Positions 6,706 through 14,730 of a stretch of DNA of 16,560 nucleotides are shown here, piece by piece. Numbering within the stretch: the stretch's first letter is position 1; each line of letters begins with the position of its first letter. The notes below the pieces were generated by a model, which was given only the letters and a program-made list of their open reading frames with translations, had not been told where the DNA came from and searched no databases. The translations under genes and the position numbers were made by a program. Source of the stretch: Lachnospiraceae bacterium UBA3401 (lineage in GTDB: Bacteria; Bacillota; Clostridia; Lachnospirales; Lachnospiraceae); assembly GCA_002358575.1 (NCBI GenBank), contig DEPD01000042.1, positions 1-16,560 of the forward strand, written 5' to 3'.

Positions 6706-7956
6706 TCACAAAGATAAATTTTGTGCAGTAATACTAATAACATTTAATATTATCTCCACTATCTTCTCCATATCCTCGACACATGCAAATTCATTTCTGC
6801 CATGATGTCCCTCTGACCCCGTACATATATTCGGGCATAAAAGTCCATTGAAAGACAGTCTCGCTCCGTCTGTTCCACCTCGAATTGCAGAGATCCTAGG
6901 CACAACGCCTGCCTGTTCCATCGCGGCTACCATGTCGTCCACAATCTGCATCTTCTGCTCAATCATCTCACGCATATTACAGTAATTATTTGTCATTTCT
7001 ATCTGAAATGTACCTGCACCATACTTTTCCTCTAGTGTTTTTGCAGTCTTCAAAAAAATAGCTTTTCGCTCCTCAAATTTTGTTCTGTCATGATCGCGAA
7101 TAATGTATTGCACCACTGCCTGCTCAACAGTTCCCTTTATATTATCCACATGATAAAAACCCTCATATCCCTCTGTGTTCTCTGGGCACTCATCTGGAAG
7201 CATTGCATGAAATTCATATGCAAGCTTAATTGCATTTTTCATAATATTCTTGGCATAACCAGGGTGTACGCTCTTTCCAGTAATTGTCAGCACTGCACCC
7301 GCAGCGTGAAAACACTCATAGCTCATATCGCCAAGCATTCCACCATCCACTGTATAGGCATAGTCTGCGCCAAATCCTTCAATATCAAAAAATGCAACAC
7401 CGTTGCCAACTTCTTCGTCCGGTGTAAATCCAATACAAATCTTTCCATGCTTTATTTCTGGGTGTGTCAACAAATGCTTTGCCGCTGCCATAATCTCAGC
7501 AACTCCTGCCTTGTCATCTCCGCCAAGCAGTGTATTTCCATCTGTCACAATCAGGCACTTGCCCTTACACTCCTTCAGCATAGGAAATTCAGATACACGA
7601 GTCACAATATTTTTCTCTTGGTTTAGAACAATATCATTCCCATCATAATTCTCAATCATTCTTGGATTTATATTCTCACCACTCACCGCCGGCGCAGTAT
7701 CCATATGCGCAATAAAACCAATCGCTGGAACATCTTTCCCTTCCTCCATATTGGAAGGAATCATTGCATACACATAACAATGTTCCTCATCATATCGAAC
7801 ATTATCTGCGCCGAGCGCTGTCAGTTCTTGATACAGCAGCTTTGCCAACGTTCTTTGTTTCTCTGTGGAAGGCACCTGCTCTGATGTTTCCTCCAACGAT
7901 TGGGTATCAATCTTCACATATCTTAAAAAATTTTCCACCACTGTTGAATATGCCAT
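6706..7956 (-). CDS. pepT: Peptidase T (tripeptide aminopeptidase, M20B)
   Basis: Cytoplasmic di-zinc aminopeptidase that removes the N-terminal residue of tripeptides, the last stage of peptide use. The 416-residue length is normal. Metal ligands and catalytic residues are in place: H84 and D86 in HMDTAP, D147 in LLGGDDKAG, the E181-E182 pair in PDEEVGNG, D204 in VDGG, and H384/H385 in GSEGHHGRNEF. The dimerisation (lid) domain lies about 215-330. The start is supported by AAAGGAGTG just upstream. It has its own candidate promoter and stands alone between rpsR and gdpP. Confidence 0.96.
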   Translation of the reverse strand: MAYSTVVENFLRYVKIDTQSLEETSEQVPSTEKQRTLAKLLYQELTALGADNVRYDEEHCYVYAMIPSNMEEGKDVPAIGFIAHMDTAPAVSGENINPRMIENYDGNDIVLNQEKNIVTRVSEFPMLKECKGKCLIVTDGNTLLGGDDKAGVAEIMAAAKHLLTHPEIKHGKICIGFTPDEEVGNGVAFFDIEGFGADYAYTVDGGMLGDMSYECFHAAGAVLTITGKSVHPGYAKNIMKNAIKLAYEFHAMLPDECPENTEGYEGFYHVDNIKGTVEQAVVQYIIRDHDRTKFEERKAIFLKTAKTLEEKYGAGTFQIEMTNNYCNMREMIEQKMQIVDDMVAAMEQAGVVPRISAIRGGTDGARLSFNGLLCPNICTGSEGHHGRNEFACVEDMEKIVEIILNVISITAQNLSL

Positions 7957-8012
7957 TTTTTCACTCCTTTATCATTTTATTTTTTAGTATACGACTCTTT
8001 TCTCAAAATAAT

Positions 8013-8042
8013 AATATATAACTATAAATGAGTAAATTTCAA
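8013..8042 (-). promoter_or_regulatory. Candidate promoter for pepT
   Basis: On the minus strand TTGAAA (8042-8037) is followed by TATATA after 16 bases (8020-8015) or by TATATT after 18 (8018-8013). The surrounding 7957-8146 is extremely AT-rich and otherwise shows no gene or strong structure. Confidence 0.5.
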
Positions 8043-8146
8043 ATACTTACTAAATTTCATTTTTGTGCAATTTTCGGATTTGTTCATTTATAGTACACAA
8101 TCATCAAATTAAGTAATTTAGCACCCGTATACACAGGTCTGTGCAC

Positions 8147-8191
8147 AAAAAAGACCAATGAATCCTGCTGCTGTTAACAGTTCATTGGTCT
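8147..8191 (-). terminator. Rho-independent terminator of the rpsF-ssb-rpsR operon
   Basis: Minus-strand AGACCAATGAA (8191-8181) pairs perfectly with TTCATTGGTCT (8162-8152), followed by a run of T to 8147. It lies about 58 bases after the rpsR stop. The 18-nt loop contains the self-complementary GTTAAC. Confidence 0.88.
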
Positions 8192-8248
8192 CTTATTCTT
8201 TGCAGCTTATCAACGATTAACAGGAAGCCGAAAGTTGTACTGTTATCA

Positions 8249-8512
8249 TTAATCAATCGTATATGGCATCAACGCAATGTGACGTGCTCTCTTGATTGCC
8301 ACTGTGAGCGCTCTCTGATGTTTCGCGCAGTTTCCTGTAATCCGTCTTGGCAGAATCTTACCTCTCTCAGATACATACCTCTTTAACTTCGCTGTATCCT
8401 TGTAGTCAATTACATTATCCTTACCGCAAAATACACAAACTTTTTTTCTTCTGCGGATTCCGCCTCTTCTCTTCATTGGAGAATCAGCTTTTTCAGTTTT
8501 ATTAAAAGCCAT
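8249..8512 (-). CDS. rpsR: 30S ribosomal protein S18, zinc-binding type
   Basis: S18 pairs with S6 on the platform of the small subunit. The 87-residue product carries the signature region DYKDTAKLKRYVSERGKILPRRITG (about 36-60). It has C26-x2-C29 and C62-x2-H65, consistent with the zinc-binding (C+) form of S18; many bacteria carry a form without these ligands. GGAGG lies seven bases before the ATG. It is the last gene of rpsF-ssb-rpsR, followed by a strong terminator. Confidence 0.97.
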   Translation of the reverse strand: MAFNKTEKADSPMKRRGGIRRRKKVCVFCGKDNVIDYKDTAKLKRYVSERGKILPRRITGNCAKHQRALTVAIKRARHIALMPYTID

Positions 8513-8553
8513 GATAAAGCCTCCTATTCTATCAATCTTTTCAAAATAGACTC

Positions 8554-9021
8554 TTAGTTAAATGGCAGTTCTTCATCAATTCCGTCTGGAATATTCATGA
8601 ATCCATCTCCTGCAGACATTGGTGCTGCGGGCTGGCTGCCTCCTCCTCCGAAGCCACTTCCATAATTTCCATAGCTGCCATCGGAGTTGCTACTATTGTT
8701 CTTGCTCTCTGCAAATTCCTGATCGTCAACAATAACCTCCGTGGTGTACACTTTCACGCCATCTTTGTTAGTATAGCTTCCGGTCTGAATTCGTCCAGAT
8801 ACTGCAATCTTTGTTCCCTTGCGGAAATATTTCTCCGCAAACTCACCAGCTTTTCCAAACGCAACACAGGGAATAAAATCTGCTGTATTCTCATCATTGC
8901 CGCGATTATATCTCCGGTCCACTGCAAGTGTATACCGCGCGATTGCCATCTGGTTCTCTCCCTGTGTATAACGCACTTCAGGGTCTCTTGTCAAACGTCC
9001 CATTAAAACTACTTTATTCAT
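8554..9021 (-). CDS. ssb: Single-stranded DNA-binding protein
   Basis: SSB coats single-stranded DNA in replication and repair and recruits partner enzymes. The 155-residue product has an OB-fold domain (1-105, beginning MNKVVLMGRLTRDPEVRYT), a Gly/Ser/Asn-rich flexible linker (about 106-145) and the acidic C-terminal tip ending DEELPFN that binds partners. It lies between rpsF and rpsR, the standard arrangement, consistent with the replication paralogue. The ribosome binding site is modest: GGAG eleven bases before the ATG. Confidence 0.97.
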   Translation of the reverse strand: MNKVVLMGRLTRDPEVRYTQGENQMAIARYTLAVDRRYNRGNDENTADFIPCVAFGKAGEFAEKYFRKGTKIAVSGRIQTGSYTNKDGVKVYTTEVIVDDQEFAESKNNSSNSDGSYGNYGSGFGGGGSQPAAPMSAGDGFMNIPDGIDEELPFN

Positions 9022-9075
9022 ATATTCAGCTTCTCCATCTACCGCTCTGCACTATATCAAGCACAGACGTGTTTT

Positions 9076-9366
9076 CTATTTCTCGTCTTGTCTAACGCAC
9101 AAATATCTAACAACATTCTCCATGAGACGGATTCTTGATTCAATCTCAGCAGGAACAGTTGCCTCGCTATCAAACTGAATGAAATAATAGAAAGCTTCTC
9201 TCATCTTGCGCACTTCATAAGCAAGTCTCTTCTTGCCCCACTCGTCCACGTTTGTGATTGTGCCGCCATGTTTTGTAACCATGTTCTTAACCCTCTCAAT
9301 GGTGGCTGCTCTCTCATCATCCTCAAGCTTTGCGCTGACAACAACGGCTAATTCATACTTGTTCAT
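9076..9366 (-). CDS. rpsF: 30S ribosomal protein S6
   Basis: S6 forms a heterodimer with S18 on the 30S platform. The 96-residue product begins MNKYELAVVVSAKLEDDE and has the family motif DEWGKKRLAYEVRKMREAFYY (about 41-61) and the C-terminal ENVVRYLCVRQDE. AAAAGGAGG lies seven bases upstream of the ATG. It is the first gene of rpsF-ssb-rpsR, with a promoter about 70 bases upstream. The S6/S18 complex is known in several bacteria to repress this operon by binding its leader; a short hairpin TCTTC-TCAGG-GAAGA lies in the leader, but the known binding motif was not recognised. Confidence 0.97.
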   Translation of the reverse strand: MNKYELAVVVSAKLEDDERAATIERVKNMVTKHGGTITNVDEWGKKRLAYEVRKMREAFYYFIQFDSEATVPAEIESRIRLMENVVRYLCVRQDEK

Positions 9367-9436
9367 TTTGCTACCTCCTTTTGGTCTCTGGCCTCTTCCC
9401 TGAGAAGAAGCAAGGATTTATATATCACGAACATTT

Positions 9437-9465
9437 ATGATACTATATTTTTCCTAAATTTACAA
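9437..9465 (-). promoter_or_regulatory. Promoter of rpsF-ssb-rpsR
   Basis: On the minus strand TTGTAA (9465-9460), then exactly 17 bases, then TATCAT (9442-9437). This is a good vegetative promoter, about 70 bases upstream of rpsF. An inverted repeat, ATATCAC (9422-9428) and GTGATAT (9474-9480), brackets it, with about eight bases from each hexamer. Confidence 0.7.
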
Positions 9466-9481
9466 GCCTTTTTGTGATATT

Positions 9482-9682
9482 TTATAATTTTTTTCTTAAT
9501 CCCTTTGTACTCTTCTCCACCTGACGCCGCGGAAGCATTACCTGATGCCCACATCCTGTACATTTCAGCCGAAAGTCTGCACCGACACGCAAAATTTCCC
9601 ACTCCTGACTTCCACAAGGGTGCGGTTTTTTTAATTTCACAATATCGCCAATCTCATACTCCAATCCCATGTCTACGCTCAC
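9482..9682 (-). CDS. DUF951 family small protein
   Basis: A 66-residue protein of unknown function, widespread in Firmicutes. The family pattern is clear: YEIGDIVKLKKPHPCGSQEW, then the GADFRLKCTGCGH region and MLPRRQVEK. Cysteines C23 and C42-x2-C45 with H46 suggest a small zinc-ribbon-like fold. The basic C-terminus and frequent location near translation genes hint at nucleic-acid binding, an inference only. Two starts are possible: GTG at 9682 or ATG at 9670 (codon 5); neither has a strong ribosome binding site. It lies 29 bases after the sirtuin gene on the same strand and just before the rpsF promoter. Confidence 0.85.
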   Translation of the reverse strand: MSVDMGLEYEIGDIVKLKKPHPCGSQEWEILRVGADFRLKCTGCGHQVMLPRRQVEKSTKGLRKKL

Positions 9683-9711
9683 TTTTCTATATAATATTTT
9701 TATAAAAAATT

Positions 9712-10440
9712 TTATTCATGCAAGTCAAGTTGTGAGAATACTTCACCAATACTTCCTGTAATTACCAAGTCCGCCGTGGTATCACGCTGTGTTGGCGTCT
9801 TATTTATAAGCACAAGTTTATTCCCCTGATAGTAATCAATCAGTCCCGCTGCTGGATACACTGCAAGCGATGTACCGCCGATAATCAACATGTCCGCATC
9901 ACTGATAACACGCACCGCCTCCTGTAATGTATGCTGGTCGAGCCCCTCCTCATACAAAACCACATCAGGCTTAATTCTGCCGCCGCACGCGCAAGTAGGA
10001 ATGCCAGTACTGTTCATAATTTCCTGCACATCATAAAACTTATGGCACTTTTCACAGTAATTGCGCAATACACTGCCGTGAAGTTCAAGCACCTTCTTGC
10101 TGCCCGCTGCTTGGTGCAATCCATCAATATTCTGTGTCACAACCGCGGTAAGTTTTCCCAGCGCCTCCAACTTCGCCAACACTTTATGCGCCGTGTTTGG
10201 CTCTGCGCCAAGAAAAAGCATCTTATCGCGATAAAATCGGAAAAATTCCTCTGGTCTTTTCTTATAAAAAGTATGACTTAGAATCGTTTCTGGCGGATAA
10301 TCATATTTTTGGTTATAGAGACCATCAACGCTGCGAAAATCTGGTATCCCGCTTTCTGTTGAAACCCCCGCTCCGCCAAAAAAGACAATTTTGTGACTTT
10401 CATCAATCATGTGCTGTAATGTTTCAATTTCTTTGCTCAT
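9712..10440 (-). CDS. cobB: NAD-dependent protein deacylase, sirtuin (Sir2/CobB family)
   Basis: Removes acetyl or other acyl groups from lysines using NAD, giving O-acyl-ADP-ribose and nicotinamide; in bacteria it often reactivates acetyl-CoA synthetase and other metabolic enzymes. The 242-residue product has GAGVSTESGIPDFRS (24-37), TQNIDGLH (102-109), the catalytic H121 in HGS, zinc ligands C129, C132, C150 and C152, and GGTSLAVYPAAG (188-199) in the Rossmann fold. The start at 10440 is fixed by AAAGGAGAG five bases upstream; the frame is open for 15 more codons to 10485, but that longer start lacks a ribosome binding site. The adenine-pocket sequence after the first motif resembles a general deacetylase; no Tyr-x2-Arg desuccinylase pair is obvious. 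Confidence 0.94.
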   Translation of the reverse strand: MSKEIETLQHMIDESHKIVFFGGAGVSTESGIPDFRSVDGLYNQKYDYPPETILSHTFYKKRPEEFFRFYRDKMLFLGAEPNTAHKVLAKLEALGKLTAVVTQNIDGLHQAAGSKKVLELHGSVLRNYCEKCHKFYDVQEIMNSTGIPTCACGGRIKPDVVLYEEGLDQHTLQEAVRVISDADMLIIGGTSLAVYPAAGLIDYYQGNKLVLINKTPTQRDTTADLVITGSIGEVFSQLDLHE

Positions 10441-10541
10441 GCAATCTCTCCTTTCATAAGAAGCTCTTTCAATACTGTAAAACAACTTCCAAAAAGTTCC
10501 TTAACAAAACCATAGCAGTTCTGATAATCCGTTGAAAAAAC

Positions 10542-11732
10542 CTACCATGTCTTAAACGAGATATTCAAATCTACATTGTTTCCAATGCCGTCCACTCTGC
10601 CTTTTTCTGTGTACTGCCAGCAGCTCACATCATAGGGCATATACATATAATCATCATAAAATGCATACCATTTTTCATAGCCATTTAATCTTGTCATATC
10701 AAGCAACCGCGTAAAACATACAACATTTCCATAAATCATTGGTTGATAGCCCGCCGCTTTAATGGCCTCACAAAAGGCGATTGTAATATCTGTGCGTTGT
10801 TCTTGCGTCAACTGGTCTGCGCGTCCCTTTCCGCCAGAAATCCGCTCCACATCAAACACAATTGGACAAGACACTTGATAATTGGCGAGATTTTGTATGA
10901 CAAACGCAGCTTCCTCCTGCGCCTCTTCAACAGTAATTGCCTGTGTAAAAAAGTATACGCCTGCACCGACACCTGCACTGTTTGCGCCCTTCATATTCGC
11001 ATCATAAAACTCATCCAGCACAAGCTTTCCAGACTCATATCCCCGCAGTCCAAGTCGAATGAAAGCATATTCAATCCCTTCTTCTTTGACGGCTCCCCAG
11101 TCAATATTACCCTGATATTTTGACACGTCGATTCCCTTATGCGAGGTCACAATTCCATTTTCCACGTACTGCATCAGCCCCTCTTCCGTTTTCTGGAAGT
11201 TCTCAGCCAGAAGATTATGCTTGTTCACCCCTTCCAACACCGGTGCAAACACATATTCCTCTTCAAAACTATAAATTAAATTTTCTGGAAAAAAAGAACG
11301 CAGCATCTTAAGTGGGCTTCCGTCTTCCCCAGTCACAAGTGCTTTCATCCGTTCCTTGATAGACTGTTCTACCTCCGCCTCTTTAGACTGCATTAGCGCT
11401 GCTATCGTCGCAGCATCTGCATCTCCCATACTGTCCTCGCCAGCAGTTGCAGCCCCACTGACAGCCTCACTGTCCTGTGTGGAAACAGACACATCCTGGT
11501 TGGGCATACCTGGCTCCTGATTGTCAGATGTTCTATTTTCCACATCCACCGACAGTACTGGCAAAGTCTGATCAGTAAACACAAGTTCTTTCTCTCCTTG
11601 AAGCTGACTCACCTCCTCGACTTTCTGTACATATAATAATCCCATTGTGCCCGCAAAAGTCAATGAAATAATTGTCACAATAATAAGTAATATAATAATA
11701 GTATGTAATGTCCTAATTCGTCTTGTCTGCAT
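10542..11732 (-). CDS. Membrane-anchored GH25 lysozyme-like muramidase
   Basis: Cleaves the beta-1,4 bond between N-acetylmuramic acid and N-acetylglucosamine in peptidoglycan. The 396-residue product has one hydrophobic segment (about 11-34) after an Arg-rich start, so it is probably tethered with the rest outside the cell; no clear cleavage site or lipobox is seen. Residues 35-130 are a Ser/Gln/Asp-rich spacer, about 130-195 a charged region of unknown fold, and 199-396 the GH25 barrel. Active-site residues match the family: D202 in GIDVSKYQG, D294 and E296 in FDVE, and D388 in VDLN near the end. GGAGG lies six bases before the ATG. No phage genes are nearby, so a cell-wall remodelling role is more likely than an endolysin. 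Confidence 0.92.
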   Translation of the reverse strand: MQTRRIRTLHTIIILLIIVTIISLTFAGTMGLLYVQKVEEVSQLQGEKELVFTDQTLPVLSVDVENRTSDNQEPGMPNQDVSVSTQDSEAVSGAATAGEDSMGDADAATIAALMQSKEAEVEQSIKERMKALVTGEDGSPLKMLRSFFPENLIYSFEEEYVFAPVLEGVNKHNLLAENFQKTEEGLMQYVENGIVTSHKGIDVSKYQGNIDWGAVKEEGIEYAFIRLGLRGYESGKLVLDEFYDANMKGANSAGVGAGVYFFTQAITVEEAQEEAAFVIQNLANYQVSCPIVFDVERISGGKGRADQLTQEQRTDITIAFCEAIKAAGYQPMIYGNVVCFTRLLDMTRLNGYEKWYAFYDDYMYMPYDVSCWQYTEKGRVDGIGNNVDLNISFKTW

Positions 11733-11795
11733 TCTCTTCCTCCAACTACTACTTTTCAGGCAATAAAATAACCGCTTTTATATTCCTAAATCGCA

Positions 11796-11836
11796 CAAAA
11801 ATCCTCCTCTTACAGTCTACACTAAAACAAGAGGAT
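11796..11836 (-). terminator. Probable terminator after the small cysteine-rich gene
   Basis: Minus-strand ATCCTCTT (11836-11829) can pair with AAGAGGAGGAT (11811-11801), with a short slippage, followed by five T. It lies 22 bases after the stop of the gene at 11858 and would end the glycosidase transcript before the GH25 gene. Confidence 0.6.
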
Positions 11837-11857
11837 ATGCAAGAAGCGCAAAACTTT

Positions 11858-12124
11858 TTACCACTTTCCATAAGAACATGTATTGTTTTGAATAACTGCG
11901 CGCAATTCCACAAAGCATCCACAAGCTCTGCACATACCTGCCTCAAGATAATCGCATGTCTTACATACAGACAGGCGCTCTTCATAGAGCGCCTGATCTG
12001 CTTTGATATCCTCATCTAGTCTCTGGATATAGTCATATAGATTATCCATGTAGGCTTCCTTGTCCATCTCACGCAAAAGACATTTCCGGCAGTGCCTTTT
12101 ATTACCTGCCTCTATGCTTTCCAT
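11858..12124 (-). CDS. Small cysteine-rich protein, resembles DUF6171
   Basis: An 88-residue cytoplasmic protein of unknown function resembling a family common in Lachnospiraceae. It has an N-terminal C-x2-C (HCRKC), a charged helix rich in Asp/Glu/Tyr, then CKTCD and the CRACGC motif, enough ligands for one or two zinc sites or an iron-sulfur cluster. The frame is open to 12199, overlapping the end of the GH51 gene, but the only ribosome binding site, GGAGGGG near 12143-12137, points to TTG at 12130 or ATG at 12124; ATG is chosen. It starts about 45 bases after the GH51 stop, so it is probably co-transcribed, and a terminator follows. No functional link to arabinose metabolism is evident. 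Confidence 0.75.
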   Translation of the reverse strand: MESIEAGNKRHCRKCLLREMDKEAYMDNLYDYIQRLDEDIKADQALYEERLSVCKTCDYLEAGMCRACGCFVELRAVIQNNTCSYGKW

Positions 12125-12168
12125 CTCCAAGGTTATCCCCTCCATGTATCTGCCACAAAACGACATTT

Positions 12169-13674
12169 TTATTTTATACGAAACTGCACAACACTGCACG
12201 CGGGCATTGTAAATGTAATGCCTCTGTCAGTGATCTTGAAATCCTTAAACGCAACTTCCTTCACATTATCTGGATTTTCAAAAGTATTATATGCATCCAT
12301 CTTATTGGTGACAATTGCGGCCGAAACATCACTTGGCTGAAGTTCCATAAAGAAAACTTCTATCTCCTCGCTGTCTGTAACAGACAGATTGTTGAGTGTG
12401 ATTGTCACAACACCATCCTTGTCCACAGAAACCGACTCATGAAGATTTGGAACCATATAGTCTTCTTCCTCGCCAATCTGTTTTGTACCTGCCAGATAGC
12501 TTTCCACAAGTTCTGCATCCTGGTGATATTTGTACATATGAAATACATGATAAGTTGGTGTAAGTAACATTTTGGGTCCATCTGTGAGAATCACCGCCTG
12601 CAATACATTAACAAGCTGTGCAATATTTGCCATCTTCACACGGTCACAATGTTTATTGAACACATTCAATGAAAGTCCTGCCACAAGCGCGTCACGCATT
12701 GTATTCTGCTGATACAAAAAGCCTGGATTGGTACCTGGCTCACAGGTAAACCAAGTTCCCCACTCATCACAAATCAATCCAATTTTCTTTTCCGGATCAA
12801 ACTTGTCCATAATTGTAGTGTGCATCCGAATCAGTTCTTCTATATAAAGAGCTTTGTACAATGTCTTATACCATGTTTTCTCATCAAATATGGTAGCACT
12901 GCCCTTCTTCTCCCAACCTTCTGGATGCACATAGTAATGCATAGAAAGCCCGTCCATATAACCATGCGAATTTTCTGCCGCATTTTCATAGCAAGTCTTT
13001 AATACTTCCTCTGTCCAGTAGGTATCATCCACGTTTGGTCCACCACAAATTTTAAAAATATGCTGGTCTTTTTTATAAGTGCGTACAAAGGTTTGATATC
13101 TTCTGTAAAGGTTTGCATAGTATCCTGGTGTCATATTACCGCCACAGCCCCAATTTTCATTGCCAACACCAAAATAATCAATCTTCCACGGCTTCTCGCG
13201 CCCATTCTTTTTTCTAAGTTCTGTCATGCGGGATACACCATCAAAAGTCATATATTCAACCCACTCTGACATCTCCTCCACGGTTCCACTTCCAACATTG
13301 CCATTAATATATGTCTTGCAGCCAATCTGAGCACACAGCTCAAAAAACTCGTGTGTGCCAAAACTGTTGTCTTCTGTCACATCACCCCAGTGTGTATTGA
13401 CCATTTTCTTTCTGGATTCCTTTGGACCAATTCCGTCCATCCAATGATACTCGTCCGCAAAGCATCCGCCTGGCCAGCGTAGTACAGGAAGCTTCATCTC
13501 GCGAAGCGCCGCCACAACGTCATTTCTCATTCCTTTTGTATTAGGAATCTCTGAATCCTCACCTACATAGAGTCCTTCGTAGATACAGCGCCCGAGATGC
13601 TCCGAGAAATTACCGTAAATCTCTGCATTAATATGTCCCTTTTGATTTTTCTCATTAATATAAAGCTTCGCCAT
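12169..13674 (-). CDS. Alpha-L-arabinofuranosidase, GH51
   Basis: Removes terminal alpha-L-arabinofuranosyl residues from arabino-oligosaccharides by a retaining mechanism. The 501-residue length is typical of intracellular GH51 enzymes. The substrate-pocket motif RWPGGCFADEYHW is at 66-78, the acid/base E173 lies in GVGNENWGCGG, and the nucleophile E304 in ICDEWGTWF. A C-terminal beta-sandwich follows from about 390. There is no signal peptide, so it acts in the cytoplasm on imported oligosaccharides. AGGAGG lies ten bases upstream of the ATG. It follows the GH43 gene by 33 bases, probably in one operon. No transporter or arabinose-catabolic gene lies in the window. Confidence 0.95.
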   Translation of the reverse strand: MAKLYINEKNQKGHINAEIYGNFSEHLGRCIYEGLYVGEDSEIPNTKGMRNDVVAALREMKLPVLRWPGGCFADEYHWMDGIGPKESRKKMVNTHWGDVTEDNSFGTHEFFELCAQIGCKTYINGNVGSGTVEEMSEWVEYMTFDGVSRMTELRKKNGREKPWKIDYFGVGNENWGCGGNMTPGYYANLYRRYQTFVRTYKKDQHIFKICGGPNVDDTYWTEEVLKTCYENAAENSHGYMDGLSMHYYVHPEGWEKKGSATIFDEKTWYKTLYKALYIEELIRMHTTIMDKFDPEKKIGLICDEWGTWFTCEPGTNPGFLYQQNTMRDALVAGLSLNVFNKHCDRVKMANIAQLVNVLQAVILTDGPKMLLTPTYHVFHMYKYHQDAELVESYLAGTKQIGEEEDYMVPNLHESVSVDKDGVVTITLNNLSVTDSEEIEVFFMELQPSDVSAAIVTNKMDAYNTFENPDNVKEVAFKDFKITDRGITFTMPACSVVQFRIK

Positions 13675-13707
13675 TTTTTTAATGCCTCCTAAATTTATAA
13701 GTTATAT

Positions 13708-14664
13708 TTAATTGTTTTTGTAGTCAAATACAGGTTTGCCATTCTCCCATTTGATCTTCATCAGCATCGTATGTCTGTTGGGATTATATAATGGGTCTCC
13801 CTCAATCTCATGCTCCTTGCGGGCATGATACACCAAAATATCATTTCCCTCTTCATCCACCGTAAAGGAATTATGCCCTGGTCCATACAACTCTATGGAA
13901 GGATCAGATTTTAATACCGGATAGCGCTCCTTTTTCCATGACAATGGATCTAGCAAATCCGCACCACTTTCCGCTGTAAGCATTCCCATACAGTAAGGTG
14001 CTCCTGTCTCACTTGCAGAGTATGTCATAAATATTTTTCCATCCTTTTTTATGACAGCCGGACCTTCATTCACCCAGAATCCAATACGCTCCCAATCATA
14101 GTCTGGTGTGGTCAAAAGTACTTGCACTGTCTTTAACTTGTTTGGTGTATCCATCTCAGCGATATAGAGATTAGAAATCTGCTTGCCTACACCGACTTTT
14201 TCTGCCCACACATAATAGCGTTTTCCTTGGTCCTCAAAAACTGTAGCATCCAATGAAAATGCTCGGAAAGAAAATTCGTCGTCATCCGCACACTGCATCA
14301 TGCCAAGTTCCTTCCATATGCCGTTTATGGGATCTTCATCGGCACATTCTAGCACATAAGGACGTATTTTGCAAAAATCTTCCCCATCCTCACCCCCAGC
14401 AAAATAAATGTACCATTTACCATTTAAATGATGAAGCTCTGGAGCCCAAATATATTCACTCATTGGTCCCGTTAAATGTTTCTGCCAGATTGTAACCTCC
14501 TCTGCATCTGCAATTCCTGCAAGTGTATCCGCACACCGCAGTACAATTCTGTCATATGCTGGCACAGAAGCTGTAAAATAATACTTTCCGTTATTGTGTC
14601 TACAGATAAAAGGATCTGCTCTTTGTAGAATCCACGGCTCATTATATTTCAATTGTGTATCCAA
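13708..14664 (-). CDS. GH43 family glycosidase (probable arabinofuranosidase or arabinosidase)
   Basis: Five-bladed beta-propeller glycoside hydrolase acting on arabinan, arabinoxylan or their oligomers. Counting from an upstream in-frame ATG (14682), the family residues are D23 in RADPFI (base), D145 in SLDATVF (pKa modulator) and E206 in NEGPAV (acid); GPGHNSF (267-273) supplies the usual His. That ATG is unlikely to be used: a strong AAGGAGGT lies immediately after it, eight bases before the TTG at 14664, so the protein is probably 318 residues from TTG. No signal peptide, hence cytoplasmic. The exact substrate is not determinable, but pairing with GH51 favours alpha-L-arabinofuranosides. 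A good promoter and an AT-rich dyad lie upstream. Confidence 0.9.
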   Translation of the reverse strand: MDTQLKYNEPWILQRADPFICRHNNGKYYFTASVPAYDRIVLRCADTLAGIADAEEVTIWQKHLTGPMSEYIWAPELHHLNGKWYIYFAGGEDGEDFCKIRPYVLECADEDPINGIWKELGMMQCADDDEFSFRAFSLDATVFEDQGKRYYVWAEKVGVGKQISNLYIAEMDTPNKLKTVQVLLTTPDYDWERIGFWVNEGPAVIKKDGKIFMTYSASETGAPYCMGMLTAESGADLLDPLSWKKERYPVLKSDPSIELYGPGHNSFTVDEEGNDILVYHARKEHEIEGDPLYNPNRHTMLMKIKWENGKPVFDYKNN

Positions 14665-14686
14665 TTGATTTACCTCCTTCATCCTG

Positions 14687-14715
14687 ATATTTTATTTTTG
14701 TAAAAAATAAAATAT
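14687..14715. promoter_or_regulatory. 13-bp AT-only inverted repeat in the GH43 leader
   Basis: ATATTTTATTTTT (14687-14699) and AAAAATAAAATAT (14703-14715) form a perfect 13-bp dyad with a 3-base spacer. It lies between the promoter -10 box and the ribosome binding site, a repressor-like position. It may be an operator or an mRNA hairpin. Confidence 0.45.
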
Positions 14716-14730
14716 TTCAGTATTATTTAA

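Noticed and set aside
7090..7626. Plus-strand open frame of 178 codons
   Set aside because: Antisense to the conserved core of pepT; no family features.
9367..9436. S6:S18-binding leader motif upstream of rpsF
   Set aside because: Only a short 5-7 bp hairpin is seen; the conserved features of the known leader could not be matched by eye.
10441..10485. Fifteen-codon N-terminal extension of the sirtuin
   Set aside because: The strong AAAGGAGAG site inside it points to the ATG at 10440, and the extension has no ribosome binding site of its own.
10542..11732. GH25 enzyme as a prophage endolysin
   Set aside because: It has an N-terminal membrane anchor and a long spacer, and no phage gene or holin is nearby.
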